From the NCBI RefSeq assembly GCF_050947335.1, contig NC_134993.1, forward strand, positions 3,348,001 through 3,412,000: DNA of 64,000 nucleotides, written 5' to 3'. Source of the stretch: Megachile rotundata (Eukaryota; Arthropoda; Insecta; Hymenoptera; Megachilidae). Of this stretch, positions 17,941-33,181 are shown in pieces. Below the pieces are notes generated by a model. It did not search any database and was not told where the DNA came from. It saw only the letters and a list, made by a program, of their open reading frames with translations. The translations under genes were made by a program, and so were the position numbers. Position 1 is the stretch's first letter. Every line of letters begins with the position of its first letter.

Positions 17941-18080
17941 ATCACGATCACACAATCACGATCACTCAATCACAATCACACAATCACAAACACACTGTCG
18001 CGATCACACGATCACGATCACACGATCACGATCACACGATCACGATCACACGGTCACGATCACACAATCACAATCACACA
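17941..18080. repeat. 140-bp tandem duplication, unit a
   Basis: This ten-unit stretch contains CACTCAATC, AAACACACTGTCGCG and ACACGGTCACGATC, and is repeated immediately at 18,081-18,220 with no difference that I can see. The second 4.6-kb repeat has only one copy (around 22,700-22,830), which explains the offset change from 4,752 to 4,612. Confidence 0.88.
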
Positions 18081-18220
18081 ATCACGATCACACAATCACG
18101 ATCACTCAATCACAATCACACAATCACAAACACACTGTCGCGATCACACGATCACGATCACACGATCACGATCACACGATCACGATCACACGGTCACGAT
18201 CACACAATCACAATCACACA
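18081..18220. repeat. 140-bp tandem duplication, unit b
   Basis: This is an exact-looking repeat of 17,941-18,080, ending just before AATCAACGCC. Being private to this copy of the 4.6-kb repeat, it is probably a recent event. Confidence 0.88.
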
Positions 18221-18234
18221 ATCAACGCCACACA

Positions 18235-18406
18235 ATGACGATCACACAATCACCATCACACAATCTCGACCACACAATCACGATCACACAATCACGATCA
18301 CACAATCACGTTCACACAATCAACGCCACACAATGACGATCACACAATCACCATCACACAATCTCGACCACACAATCACGATCACACAATCACGTTCACA
18401 CAATCG
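18235..18406. repeat. 98-bp tandem doublet, fourth occurrence
   Basis: Copies start at 18,235 and 18,333. The second copy lacks one 14-base unit before CACGTTCAC, and the doublet at 22,847/22,945 shares that deletion. The deletion therefore predates the 4.6-kb tandem duplication. The 8,005/8,103 doublet keeps the unit. Confidence 0.85.
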
Positions 18407-21379
18407 CAAACACACAGTCCCGATCACTCGATCACGATCACACAATCACGATCACACAATCACGATCACACAATCACAATCACACAATCACAATCACACA
18501 GTCAAAATCACACAATCACAATCACACAATCAAGGTCACACAATGACGATCACACAATCACCATCACACAGTCACGGTCACACAATCACGATCACACAAT
18601 CACGATCACTCAATCACAATCACAATCACACAATCACAAACACACAGTCGCGATCACACGATCACGATCACACGATCATGATCACACGATCACGATCACA
18701 CGATCACGATCACACGATCACGATCACACAATCACAATCACACAATCAAGGCCACACAATGACGATCACACAATCACCATCACACAATCTCGACCACACA
18801 ATCACGATCACACAGTCACGATCACACAATCACGTTCACACAATAACAAACACACAGTCGCGATCACTCGATCACGATCACACAATCACGATCACACAGT
18901 CACGATCACACAATCACAATCACACAATCACGATCACACAATCACGATCACATAATCACGATCACACAATCACGATCACACAATCACCATCACACAATCA
19001 CGATCACACAATCACGATCACACAATCACCATCACACAATCACAATCACACAATCAAGGTCACAGAATGACGATCACACAATCACCATCACACAATCACG
19101 ACCACACAATCACGATCACACAATCACGCTCACACAATCACGATCACACAATCACGTTCACACAATCACAAACTCACAGTCGCGATCACACGATCACGAT
19201 CACACAATCACGATCACACAGTCACGATCACACAATCACAATCACACAATCACGATCACTCAATCACCATCACACAATCACGATCACACAACCACGATCA
19301 CACTATCACGATCACACAATCACAGTCACACAATCACAATCACACAATCACAATCACAATCACAATCACGATCACACAGTCCCGATCACACAATCACGAT
19401 CACACGATCACGATCACACAATCACAATCACACAATCGTTTTCACACAATCACGATCACACAATCACCATCACACAATCAAGGCCACACAATGACGATCA
19501 CACAATCACCATCACACAATCTCGACCACACAATCACGAACACACAATCACGATCACACACTCACGTTCACACAATCAACGCCACACAATGACGATCACA
19601 CAATCACCATCACACAATCTCGACCACACAATCACGATCACACAATCACGATCACACAATCACGTTCACACAATAACAAACACACAGTCGCGATCACTCG
19701 ATCACGATCACACAATCACGATCACACAGTCACGATCACACAATCACAATCACACAATCACAATCACAATCACAATCACACAATCACACAATCACAATCC
19801 CACAATCACAATCACACAATCACAGTCACACAATCACAATCACACAATCACACAGTCACAATCCCACAATCACGATCACACAATCACGATCGCACAGTCA
19901 CGATCACACGATCACGATCACGCAATCACAATCACACAATCACAATCACACAATCACGATCACACAGTCACCATCACACAATTACCATCACACAATCACG
20001 ATCACACAATCAAGGTCACACAATGACGATCACACAATGACGATCACACAATCACCATCACACAATCACGATCACACAATCACAATCACACAATCACGAT
20101 CACACAATCACGATCACACAATCACAATCACACAATCAAGGTCACACAATGACGATCACACCATCACCATCACACAATCAGGACCACACAATCACGATCA
20201 CACAATCACAAACACACAGTCGCGATCACTCGATCACGATCACACAATCACGATCACACTGTCACTATCACACAATCACAATCACACAATCACAATATCA
20301 CAATCGCAATCACACAATCACCATCATACAATCACGATCACACAATCACGATCACACAATCACGATCACGTAATCACAATCACGCAATCACAATCACACA
20401 ATCGCAATCACACAATCACAATCATACAATCACAATCTCACAATCACAATCACACAATCACAATCACGCAATCACAATCACACAATCACAATCACACAAT
20501 CACAATCCTACAATCACAATCCCACAATCACAATCACACAACCACAATCGCACAATCACGCAGTCACAATCCCACAATCACGATCACACAATCACGATCA
20601 CACAATCACAATCACACAATCACAATCACACAATCACACTGTCACAATCCCACAATCACGATCACACAATCACGATCACACAGTCACGATCACACGATCA
20701 CGATCACACAAAAACAATGACACAATCACAGTCACACAATCACGAGCACACAATCACGATCACACAATCACCATCACACAATCACGATCACACAATCACG
20801 ATCACACAATCACGATCACACTATCACGATCACACAATCACAGTCACACAATCACAATCACACAATCACAATCACAATCACGATCACACAGTCACGATCA
20901 CACAATCAGAGTCACACAATCACAATCACACAACCACAATCACACAATCACACAGTCACAATCCCACAATCACGATCACACAATCACGACCACACAGTCA
21001 CGATCACACAATCACAATCACACAATCACAATCACACAATCACAATAACACAATCAGACAATCACACAGTCACACAATCACGATCACACAATCACGATCA
21101 CACAGTCACGATCACACAATCACGATCACACAGTCGCGATCACACAATCACGATGACACAATCACGATCACACAATCACAATCACACAATCACAATCACA
21201 CAATCAAAATCACACAATCACAATCACACAATCAAGGTCACACAATGACGATCACACAATCACCATCACACAATCTCGACCACACAATCACGATCACACA
21301 ATCACGATCACACAATCACGCTCACACAATCAACGCCACACAATCACACTGTCACAATCCCACAATCACGATCACACAA

Positions 21380-24300
21380 TCACGATCACACAATCACGAT
21401 CACACAATCACAATCACACAATCAAGGTCACACAATGACGATCACACCATCACCATCACACAATCAGGACCACACAATCACGATCACACAATCACAAACA
21501 CACAGTCGCGATCACTCGATCACGATCACACAATCACGATCACACAGTCACTATCACACAATCACAATCACACAATCACAATATCACAATCGCAATCACA
21601 CAATCACCATCACACAATCACGATCACACAATCACGATCACACAATCACGATCACACAATCACGATCACACAATCACGATCACACAATCACAATCACGCA
21701 ATCACAATCACACAATCGCAATCACACAATCACAATCATACAATCGCAATCACACAATCACCATCACACAATCACGATCACACAATCACGATCACACAAT
21801 CACGATCACACAATCACAATCACGCAATCACAATCACACAATCGCAATCACACAATCACAATCATACAACCACAAGCGCACAATCACGCAGTCACAATCC
21901 CACAATCACGATCACACAATCACAATCACACAATCACAATCACACAATCACGCTGTCACAATCCCACAATCACGATCACACAGTCACGATCACACAGTCA
22001 CGATCACACGATCACGATCACACAAAAACAATGACACAATCACAATCACACAATCACGAGCACACAATCACGATCACACAATCACCATCACACAATCACG
22101 ATCACACAATCACGATCACACAATCACGATCACACTATCACGATCACACAATCACAGTCACACAATCACAGTCACACAATCACAATCACGATCACACAGT
22201 CACGATCACACAATCAGAGTCACACAATCACAATCACACAACCACAATCACACAATCACACAGTCACAATCCCACAATCACGATCACACAATCACGACCA
22301 CACAGTCACGATCACACAATCACAATCACACAATCACAATCACACAATCACAATCACACAATCACAATAACACAATCAGACAATCACACAGTCACACAAT
22401 CACGATCACACAATCGCGATCACACAATCACGATCACACAATCACGTTCACACAGTCGCGATCACACAATCACGATGGCACAATCACGATCACACAATCA
22501 CAATCACACAATCACGTTCACACAGTCGCGATCACACAATCACGATGGCACAATCACGATCACACAATCACAATCACACAATCACAATCACACAATCAAA
22601 ATCACACAATCACAATCACACAATCAAGGTCACACAATGACGATCACACAATCACCATCACACAATCACGATCACACAATCACAATCACACAATCACGAT
22701 CACACAATCACGATCACTCAATCACAATCACACAATCACAAACACACTGTCGCGATCACACGATCACGATCACACGATCACGATCACACGATCACGATCA
22801 CACGGTCACGATCACACAATCACAATCACACAATCAACGCCACACAATGACGATCACACAATCACCATCACACAATCTCGACCACACAATCACGATCACA
22901 CAATCACGATCACACAATCACGTTCACACAATCAACGCCACACAATGACGATCACACAATCACCATCACACAATCTCGACCACACAATCACGATCACACA
23001 ATCACGTTCACACAATCGCAAACACACAGTCCCGATCACTCGATCACGATCACACAATCACGATCACACAATCACGATCACACAATCACAATCACACAAT
23101 CACAATCACACAGTCAAAATCACACAATCACAATCACACAATCAAGGTCACACAATGACGATCACACAATCACCATCACACAATCACGGTCACACAATCA
23201 CGATCACACAATCACGATCACTCAATCACAATCACAATCACACAATCACAAACACACAGTCGCGATCACACGATCACGATCACACGATCATGATCACACG
23301 ATCACGATCACACGATCACGATCACACGATCACGATCACACAATCACAATCACACAATCAAGGCCACACAATGACGATCACACAATCACCATCACACAAT
23401 CTCGACCACACAATCACGATCACACAGTCACGATCACACAATCACGTTCACACAATAACAAACACACAGTCGCGATCACTCGATCACGATCACACAATCA
23501 CGATCACACAGTCACGATCACACAATCACAATCACACAATCACGATCACACAATCACGATCACATAATCACGATCACACAATCACGATCACACAATCACC
23601 ATCACACAATCACGATCACACAATCACGATCACACAATCACCATCACACAATCACAATCACACAATCAAGGTCACAGAATGACGATCACACAATCACCAT
23701 CACACAATCACGACCACACAATCACGATCACACAATCACGCTCACACAATCACGATCACACAATCACGTTCACACAATCACAAACTCACAGTCGCGATCA
23801 CACGATCACGATCACACAATCACGATCACACAGTCACGATCACACAATCACAATCACACAATCACGATCACTCAATCACCATCACACAATCACGATCACA
23901 CAACCACGATCACACTATCACGATCACACAATCACAGTCACACAATCACAATCACACAATCACAATCACAATCACAATCACGATCACACAGTCCCGATCA
24001 CACAATCACGATCACACGATCACGATCACACAATCACAATCACACAATCGTTTTCACACAATCACGATCACACAATCACCATCACACAATCAAGGCCACA
24101 CAATGACGATCACACAATCACCATCACACAATCTCGACCACACAATCACGATCACACAATCACGATCACACACTCACGTTCACACAATCAACGCCACACA
24201 ATGACGATCACACAATCACCATCACACAATCTCGACCACACAATCACGATCACACAATCACGATCACACAATCACGTTCACACAATAACAAACACACAGT

Positions 24301-25960
24301 CGCGATCACTCGATCACGATCACACAATCACGATCACACAGTCACGATTACACAATCACAATCACACAATCACAATCACAATCACAATCACACAATCACA
24401 CAATCACAATCCCACAATCACAATCACACAATCACAGTCACACAATCACAATCACACAATCACACAGTCACAATCCCACAATCACGATCACACAATCACG
24501 ATCGCACAGTCACGATCACACGATCACGATCACGCAATCACAATCACACAATCACAATCACACAATCACGATCACACAGTCACCATCACACAATTACCAT
24601 CACACAATCACGATCACACAATCAAGGTCACACAATGACGATCACACAATGACGATCACACAATCACCATCACACAATCACGATCACACAATCACAATCA
24701 CACAATCACGATCACACAATCACGATCACACAATCACAATCACACAATCAAGGTCACACAATGACGATCACACCATCACCATCACACAATCAGGACCACA
24801 CAATCACGATCACACAATCACAAACACACAGTCGCGATCACTCGATCACGATCACACAATCACGATCACACTGTCACTGTCACACAATCACAATCACACA
24901 ATCACAATATCACAATCGCAATCACACAATCACCATCATACAATCACGATCACACAATCACGATCACACAATCACGATCACGTAATCACAATCACGCAAT
25001 CACAATCACACAATCGCAATCACACAATCACAATCATACAATCACAATCTCACAATCACAATCACACAATCACAATCACGCAATCACAATCACACAATCA
25101 CAATCACACAATCACAATCCTACAATCACAATCCCACAATCACAATCACACAACCACAATCGCACAATCACGCAGTCACAATCCCACAATCACGATCACA
25201 CAATCACGATCACACAATCACAATCACACAATCACAATCACACAATCACACTGTCACAATCCCACAATCACGATCACACAATCACGATCACACAGTCACG
25301 ATCACACGATCACGATCACACAAAAACAATGACACAATCACAGTCACACAATCACGAGCACACAATCACGATCACACAATCACCATCACACAATCACGAT
25401 CACACAATCACGATCACACAATCACGATCACACTATCACGATCACACAATCACAGTCACACAATCACAATCACACAATCACAATCACAATCACGATCACA
25501 CAGTCACGATCACACAATCAGAGTCACACAATCACAATCACACAACCACAATCACACAATCACACAGTCACAATCCCACAATCACGATCACACAATCACG
25601 ACCACACAGTCACGATCACACAATCACAATCACACAATCACAATCACACAATCACAATAACACAATCAGACAATCACACAGTCACACAATCACGATCACA
25701 CAATCACGATCACACAATCACGATCACACAATCACGATCACACAGTCGCGATCACACAATCACGATGGCACAATCACGATCACACAATCACAATCACACA
25801 ATCACAATCACACAATCAAAATCACACAATCACAATCACACAATCAAGGTCACACAATGACGATCACACAATCACCATCACACAATCTCGACCACACAAT
25901 CACGATCACACAATCACGATCACACAATCACGCTCACACAATCAACGCCACACAATGACG
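21380..25960. repeat. 4.6-4.75-kb tandem higher-order repeat, copy 2
   Basis: This aligns with 16,630-21,345 at offsets of 4,752 then 4,612 bases, with only scattered single-base differences over several kilobases, for example CACTGTCACTGTCAC near 24,870 against CACTGTCACTATCAC near 20,260. High similarity over this length suggests a recent duplication. After about 25,960 the sequence continues as in 11,038 onwards, so copy 2 connects to the larger 15-kb repeat. Confidence 0.9.
22847..23018. repeat. 98-bp tandem doublet, fifth occurrence
   Basis: Copies start at 22,847 and 22,945. The doublet shares the one-unit deletion seen at 18,235/18,333. It marks the left end of the second copy of the 15-kb higher-order repeat. 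Confidence 0.85.
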
Positions 25961-27169
25961 ATCACACAATCACCATCACACAATCTCGACCACACAATCA
26001 CGATCACACAATCACGATCACACAATCACGTTCACACAATCACAAACACACAGTCCCGATCACTCGATCACGATCACACAATCACGATCACATAATCACG
26101 ATCACACAATCACAATCACACAATCACAATCACACAGTCAAAATCACACAATCACAATCACACAATCAAGGTCACACAATGACGATCACACAATCACCAT
26201 CACACAATCACGGTCACACAATCACGATCACAGAATCACGATCACTCAATCACAATCACAATCACACAATCACAAACACACTGTCGCGATCACACGATCA
26301 CGATCACACGATCACGATCACACGATCACGATCACACAATCACAATCACACAATCAAGGCCACACAATGACGATCACACAATCACCATCACACAATCTCG
26401 ACCACACAATCACGATCACACAATCACGATCACACAATCACGTTCACACAATAACAAACACACAGTCGCGATCACTCGATCACGATCACACAATCACGAT
26501 CACACAGTCACGATCACACAATCACAATCACACAATCACGATCACACAATCACGATCACATAACCACGATCACACAATCACGATCACACAATCACCATCA
26601 CACAATCAAGGTCACAGAATGACGATCACACAATCACCATCACACAATCACGACCACACAATCACGATCACACAATCACGCTCACACAATCACGATCACA
26701 CAATCACGTTCACACAATCACAAACTCACAGTCGCGATCACACGATCACGATCACACAATCACGATCACACAGTCACGATCACACAATCACAATCACACA
26801 ATCACGATCACTCAATCACCATCACACAATCACGATCACACAATCACGATCACACAACCACGATCACACTATCACGATCACACAATCACAGTCACACAAT
26901 CACAATCACACAATCACAATCACAATCACGATCACACAGTCACGATCACACAATCACGATCACACGATCACGATCACACAATCACAATCACACAATCGTT
27001 ATCACACAATCACGATCACACAATCACCATCACACAATCAAGCCCACACAATGACGATCACACAATCGCCATCACACAATCACAGTCACACAATCACAAT
27101 CACACAATCACAATCACAATCACGATCACACAGTCACGATCACACAATCACGATCACACGATCACGATC

Positions 27170-27309
27170 ACACAATCACGATCACACAATCACGATCACA
27201 CAATCACGATCACACAATCACGATCACACAATCACGATCACACAATCACGATCACACAATCACGATCACACAATCACGATCACACAATCACGATCACACA
27301 ATCACGATC
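27170..27309. repeat. Homogeneous run of ten identical 14-bp units (paralogue)
   Basis: Ten perfect ACACAATCACGATC copies lie in the position equivalent to 12,096-12,235. The copy number is unchanged between the two, unlike the hexamer arrays of domain II. Confidence 0.88.
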
Positions 27310-28208
27310 ACACAATCACAATCACACAATCACAATCACACAATCACAATCACGATCTCGATCACACAATCACAATCACACAATCACACAATCACAATCC
27401 CACAATCACAATCACACAATCACAGTCACACAATAACAATCACACAATCACAATCACACAATCACAATCACACAATCACAGTCACACAATCACAGTCACA
27501 CAATCACAATCACTCAATCACAATTACACAAACACGATCACACAATCACGATCACGCAATCACTATCACACAATCACACAATCACACAGTCACAATCCCA
27601 CAATCACGATCACACAATCACGATCGCACTCTCACGATCACACGATCACGATCACACAGTCACGATCACACAATCAGAGTCACACAATCACAATCACACA
27701 ACCACAATCACACAATCACACAGTCACAATCCCACAATCACGATCACACAATCACGACCACACAGTCACGATCACACAATCACAATCACACAATCACAAT
27801 CACACAATCACAATAACACAATCAGACAATCACACAGTCACACAATCACGATCACACAATCACGATCACACAATGACGATCACACAATCACGATCACACA
27901 GTCGCGATCACACAATCACGATGACACAATCACGATCACACAATCACAATCACACAATCACAACCACACAATCAAAATCACACAATCACAATCACACAAT
28001 CAAGGTCACACAATGACGATCACACAATCACCATCACACAATCACGATCACACAATCACAATCACACAATCACGATCACACAATCACGATCACTCAATCA
28101 CAATCACACAATCACAAACACACAGTCGCGATCACACGATCACGATCACACGATCACGATCACACGATCACGATCAGACAATCACAATCACACAATCAAC
28201 GCCACACA

Positions 28209-28394
28209 ATGACGATCACACAATCACCATCACACAATCTCGACCACACAATCACGATCACACAATCACGATCACACAATCACGTTCACACAATCAACGC
28301 CACACAATGACGATCACACAATCACCATCACACAATCTCGACCACACAATCACGATCACACAATCACGATCACACAATCACGATCACACAATCA
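28209..28394. repeat. 98-bp tandem doublet, sixth occurrence
   Basis: Copies start at 28,209 and 28,307. This is the paralogue of the doublet at 13,135, and its second copy likewise has ACGATC instead of ACGTTC. Confidence 0.8.
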
Positions 28395-31300
28395 CAATCA
28401 CACAATCACAATCACACAATCACAATCACACAATCAAAATCACACAATCACAATCACACAATCAATGTCACACAATGACGATCACACAATCACCATCACA
28501 CAATGTCGACCACACAATCACGATCACACAATCACGATCATACAATCACGTTCACACAATCACAAACACACAGTCGCGATCACTCGATCACGATCACACA
28601 ATCACGATCACACAATCACGATCACTCAATCACAATCACACAATCACAAACACACAGTCGCGATCACACGATCACGATCACACGATCACGATCACACAAT
28701 CACAATCACACAATCACGATCACACAATCACGATCACACAATCACGATCACACAAACACGATCACACGATCACAATCACACAATCACAAACACACAGTCG
28801 CGATCACACGGTCACGATCACACGATCACGATCACACGATCGCGATAACACGATCACGATCACACGATCACGATCACACAATCACAATCACACAATCAAG
28901 CCACACAATGACGATCACACCATCACCATCACACAATCACGACCACACAATCACGATCACACAATCACGATCACACAATCACGTTCACACAATCACAAAC
29001 ACACAGTCGCGATCACTCGATCACGATCACACAATCACGATCAAACAGTCACTATCACACAATCACAATCACACAATCACAATATCACAATCGCAATCGC
29101 ACAATCACAATAACACAATCAGACAATCACACAATCACACAATCACACAATCACGATCACACAATCATGATCACACAATCACGATCACACAATCACGATC
29201 ACACAATCCCGATCACACAATCACGATCACACAATCACCATCACACAATCACAGTCACACAATCAAGGTCACACAATGACGATCACACAATCACGATCAC
29301 ACGATCACAATCACACAATCACAAACACACAGTCGCGATCACACGATCACGATCACACGATCACGATCACACGATCGCGATCACGCGATCACGATCATAC
29401 GATCACGATCACACAATCACAATCACACAATCAAGGTCACACAATGACGATCACACCATCACCATCACACAATCACGACCACACAATCACGATCACACAA
29501 TCACGATCACACAATCACGATCACACAATCACAAACACACAGTCGCGATCACACGATCACGATCACACAATCACGATCACACAGTCACGATCACACAATC
29601 ACAATCACACAATCACGATCACACAATCACAATCACAATCACGATCACACAGTCACGATCACACCATCACGATCACACGATCACCATCACACAATCACGA
29701 TCACACAATCACAATCACACAATGACGATCACACCATCACCATCACACAATCACGACCACACAATCACGATCACACAATCACGTTCACACAATCACGAAC
29801 ACACAGTCGCGATCACTCGATCACGATCACACAATCACGATCACACAGTCACGATCACACAATCACAATCACACAATCACAATGTCACAATCGCAATCAC
29901 ACAATCACAATAACACAATCAGACAATCACACAATCACACAATCACACAATCACGATCACACAATCATGATCACACAATCACGATCACACAATCACGATC
30001 ACACAATCACGATCACACAATCACCATCACACAATCACAATCACACAATCAAGGTCACACAATGACGATCACACAATCACCATCATACTATCACGATCAC
30101 ACAATCACGATCACACAATCACGATCACACAATCACAGTCACACAATCACGTTCACACAATCACAAACACACAGTCGCGATCACACGATCACGATCACAC
30201 AATCACGATCACACAGTCACGATCACACAATCACAATCACACAATCACGATCACACAATCACCATCACACAATCACGATCACACAAACACGATCACACAA
30301 TCACGATCACACAATCACGATCACACAATCACAGTCACACAATCACAATCACACAATCACAACCACAATCACGATCACACAGTCACCAACACACAATCAC
30401 GGTCATACAATCACGATCACACAATCACAATCACACAATCGTTATCACACAATCACGATCACACAATCACCATCCCACAATCACCATCACACAATCACCA
30501 TCACACAATCACAATCACAAAATCACAATCACACAATCAAGGTCACACAATCACGATCACACAATCACCATCACACAATCACCATCACACAATCACAATC
30601 ACACAATCAAGGTCACACAATGACGATCACACAATCACCATCATACAATCACGACCACACAATCACGATCACACAATCACGATCACACAATCACGATCAC
30701 ACAATCACGTTCACACAATCACAAACCCACAATCGCGATCACACGATCACGATCACACAATCACGATCCCACAATCACGATCACACAATCACGATCACAC
30801 AATCACCATCACACAATCACCATCACACAATCACAATCACACAATCAAGGTCACACAATGACGATCACACAATCACCATCATACAATCACGACCAGACAA
30901 TCACGATCACACAATCACGTTCACACAATCACAAACACACAGTCGCGATCACACAATCACAATCCCACAATCGCGATCACACGATCACGATCACACAATC
31001 ACGATCACACAATCACGATCACACAATCACGATCACACAATCACTATCACACAATCACTATCACACAATCACCATCACACAATCACGATCACACAATCAA
31101 GGTCACACAATGACGGTCACACAATCACCATCACACAATCACGATCACACAATCACAATCACACAATCACGATCACACAATCACGATCACACAATCACAA
31201 TCACACAATCAAGGTCACACAATGACGATCACACCATCACCATCACACAATCAGGACCACACAATCACGATCACACAATCACAAACACACAGTCGCGATC

Positions 31301-32995
31301 ACTCGATCACGATCACACAATCACGATCACACAGTCACTATCACACAATCACAATCACACAATCACAATATCACAATCGCAATCACACAATCACCATCAC
31401 ACAATCACGATCACACAATCACGATCACACAATCACGATCACACAATCACGATCACACAATCACGATCACACAATCACAATCACGCAATCACAATCACTC
31501 AATCGCAATCACACAATCACAATCATACAATCGCAATCACACAATCACCATCACACAATCACGATCACACAATCACGATCACACAATCACGATCACACAA
31601 TCACAATCACGCAATCACAATCACACAATCGCAATCACACAATCACAATCATACAACCACAAGCGCACAATCACGCAGTCACAATCCCACAATCACGATC
31701 ACACAATCACAATCACACAATCACAATCACGATCACACAGTCACGATCACACAGTCACGATCACACGATCACGATCACACAAAAACAATGACACAATCAC
31801 AATCACACAATCACTAGCACACAATCACGATCACACAATCACCATCACACAATCACGATCACACAATCACGATCACACAATCACGATCACACTATCACGA
31901 TCACACAATCACAGTCACACAATCACAGTCACACAATCACAATCACGATCACACAGTCACGATCACACAATCAGAGTCACACAATCACAATCACACAACC
32001 ACAATCACACAATCACACAGTCACAATCCCACAATCACGATCACACAATCACGACCACACAGTCACGATCACACAATCACAATCACGCAATCACAATCAC
32101 ACAATCACAATAACACAATCAGACAATCACACAGTCACACAATCACGATCACACAATCGCGATCACACAATCACGATCACACAATCACGTTCACACAGTC
32201 GCGATCACACAATCACGATGGCACAATCACGATCACACAATCACAATCACACAATCACAATCACACAATCAAAATCACACAATCACAACCACACAATCAA
32301 GGTCACACAATGACGATCACACAATCACCATCACACAATCACGATCACACAATCACAATCACACAATCACGATCACACAATCACGATCACTCAATCACAA
32401 TCACACAATCACAAACACACTGTCGCGATCACACGATCACGATCACACGATCACGATCACACGATCACGATCACACGGTCACGATCACACAATCACAATC
32501 ACACAATCAACGCCACACAATGACGATCACACAATCACCATCACACAATCTCGACCACACAATCACGATCACACAATCACGATCACACAATCACGATCAC
32601 ACAATCACAGTCACACAATCACAATCACACAATCACGATCACACAATCACAATCACACAATCACGATCACACATTCGCGATCACACAATCACGATGACAC
32701 AATCACGATCACACAATCACAATCACACAATCACAATCACACAATCAAAATCACACAATCACAATCACACAATCAAGGTCACACAATGACGATCACACAA
32801 TCACCATCACACAATCACGATCACACAATCACAATCACACAATCACGATCACACAATCACGATCACTCAATCACAATCACACAATCACAAACACACAGTC
32901 GCGATCACACGATCACGATCACACGATCACGATCACACGATCACGATCACACGATCACGATCAGACAATCACAATCACACAATCAACGCCACACA

Positions 32996-33181
32996 ATGAC
33001 GATCACACAATCACCATCACACAATCTCGACCACACAATCACAATCACACAATCACGATCACACAATCACGTTCACACAATCAACGCCACACAATGACGA
33101 TCACACAATCACCATCACACAATCTCGACCACACAATCACGGTCACACAATCACGATCACACAATCACGTTCACACAATCA
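32996..33181. repeat. 98-bp tandem doublet, seventh occurrence
   Basis: Copies start at 32,996 and 33,094. The first has CACAATC and the second CACGGTC after TCTCGACCACACAAT. The doublet at 38,438/38,536 carries the same pair of variants, which links the two as recent paralogues. Confidence 0.85.

Larger units (their letters stand above)
8005..18240. repeat. Higher-order repeat, about 15-kb spacing, copy 1
   Basis: This block recurs at 22,847-32,520 with landmarks in the same order. Offsets read from matching landmarks are 14,842 (8,103 to 22,945), 14,828 (8,851 to 23,679), 14,920 (10,409 to 25,329 and 11,259 to 26,179), 15,269 (14,007 to 29,276 and 14,613 to 29,882) and 14,559 (16,299 to 30,858). 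The changes in offset are internal gains and losses, including single 14-base units, a 78-base difference near 10.3 kb and the 1.36-kb tandem copy at 15.4-16.1 kb that copy 2 lacks. Segments inside it are also copied at shorter distances. It is a nested mosaic, not a simple tandem pair. Confidence 0.8.
16630..21345. repeat. 4.6-4.75-kb tandem higher-order repeat, copy 1
   Basis: This aligns with 21,380-25,960 in the same landmark order. The offset is 4,752 bases in the left part (ACAAAAACAATGAC at 17,270 and 22,022) and 4,612 bases in the rest (18,333 to 22,945, 19,067 to 23,679, 20,037 to 24,649, 20,717 to 25,329). The 140-base change is exactly the extra local duplication at 17,941-18,220 in this copy. 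The junction with copy 2 lies near 21,340, where AATCAACGCCACACAATC runs into ACACTGTCACAATCCC and the ATGACG found at the matching place in copy 2 is absent. Confidence 0.9.
22847..32520. repeat. Higher-order repeat, about 15-kb spacing, copy 2
   Basis: This matches 8,005-18,240 in landmark order, with offsets between about 14.4 and 15.3 kb. The 29.7-30.6 kb part also matches 1,750-2,660 at a constant 27,972 bases. The right end resembles 17,886-18,240 (32,310 onwards carries the same AAACACACTGTCGCG and ACACGGTCAC variants, once and not twice). Its edges are approximate because neighbouring blocks are related. Confidence 0.8.
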
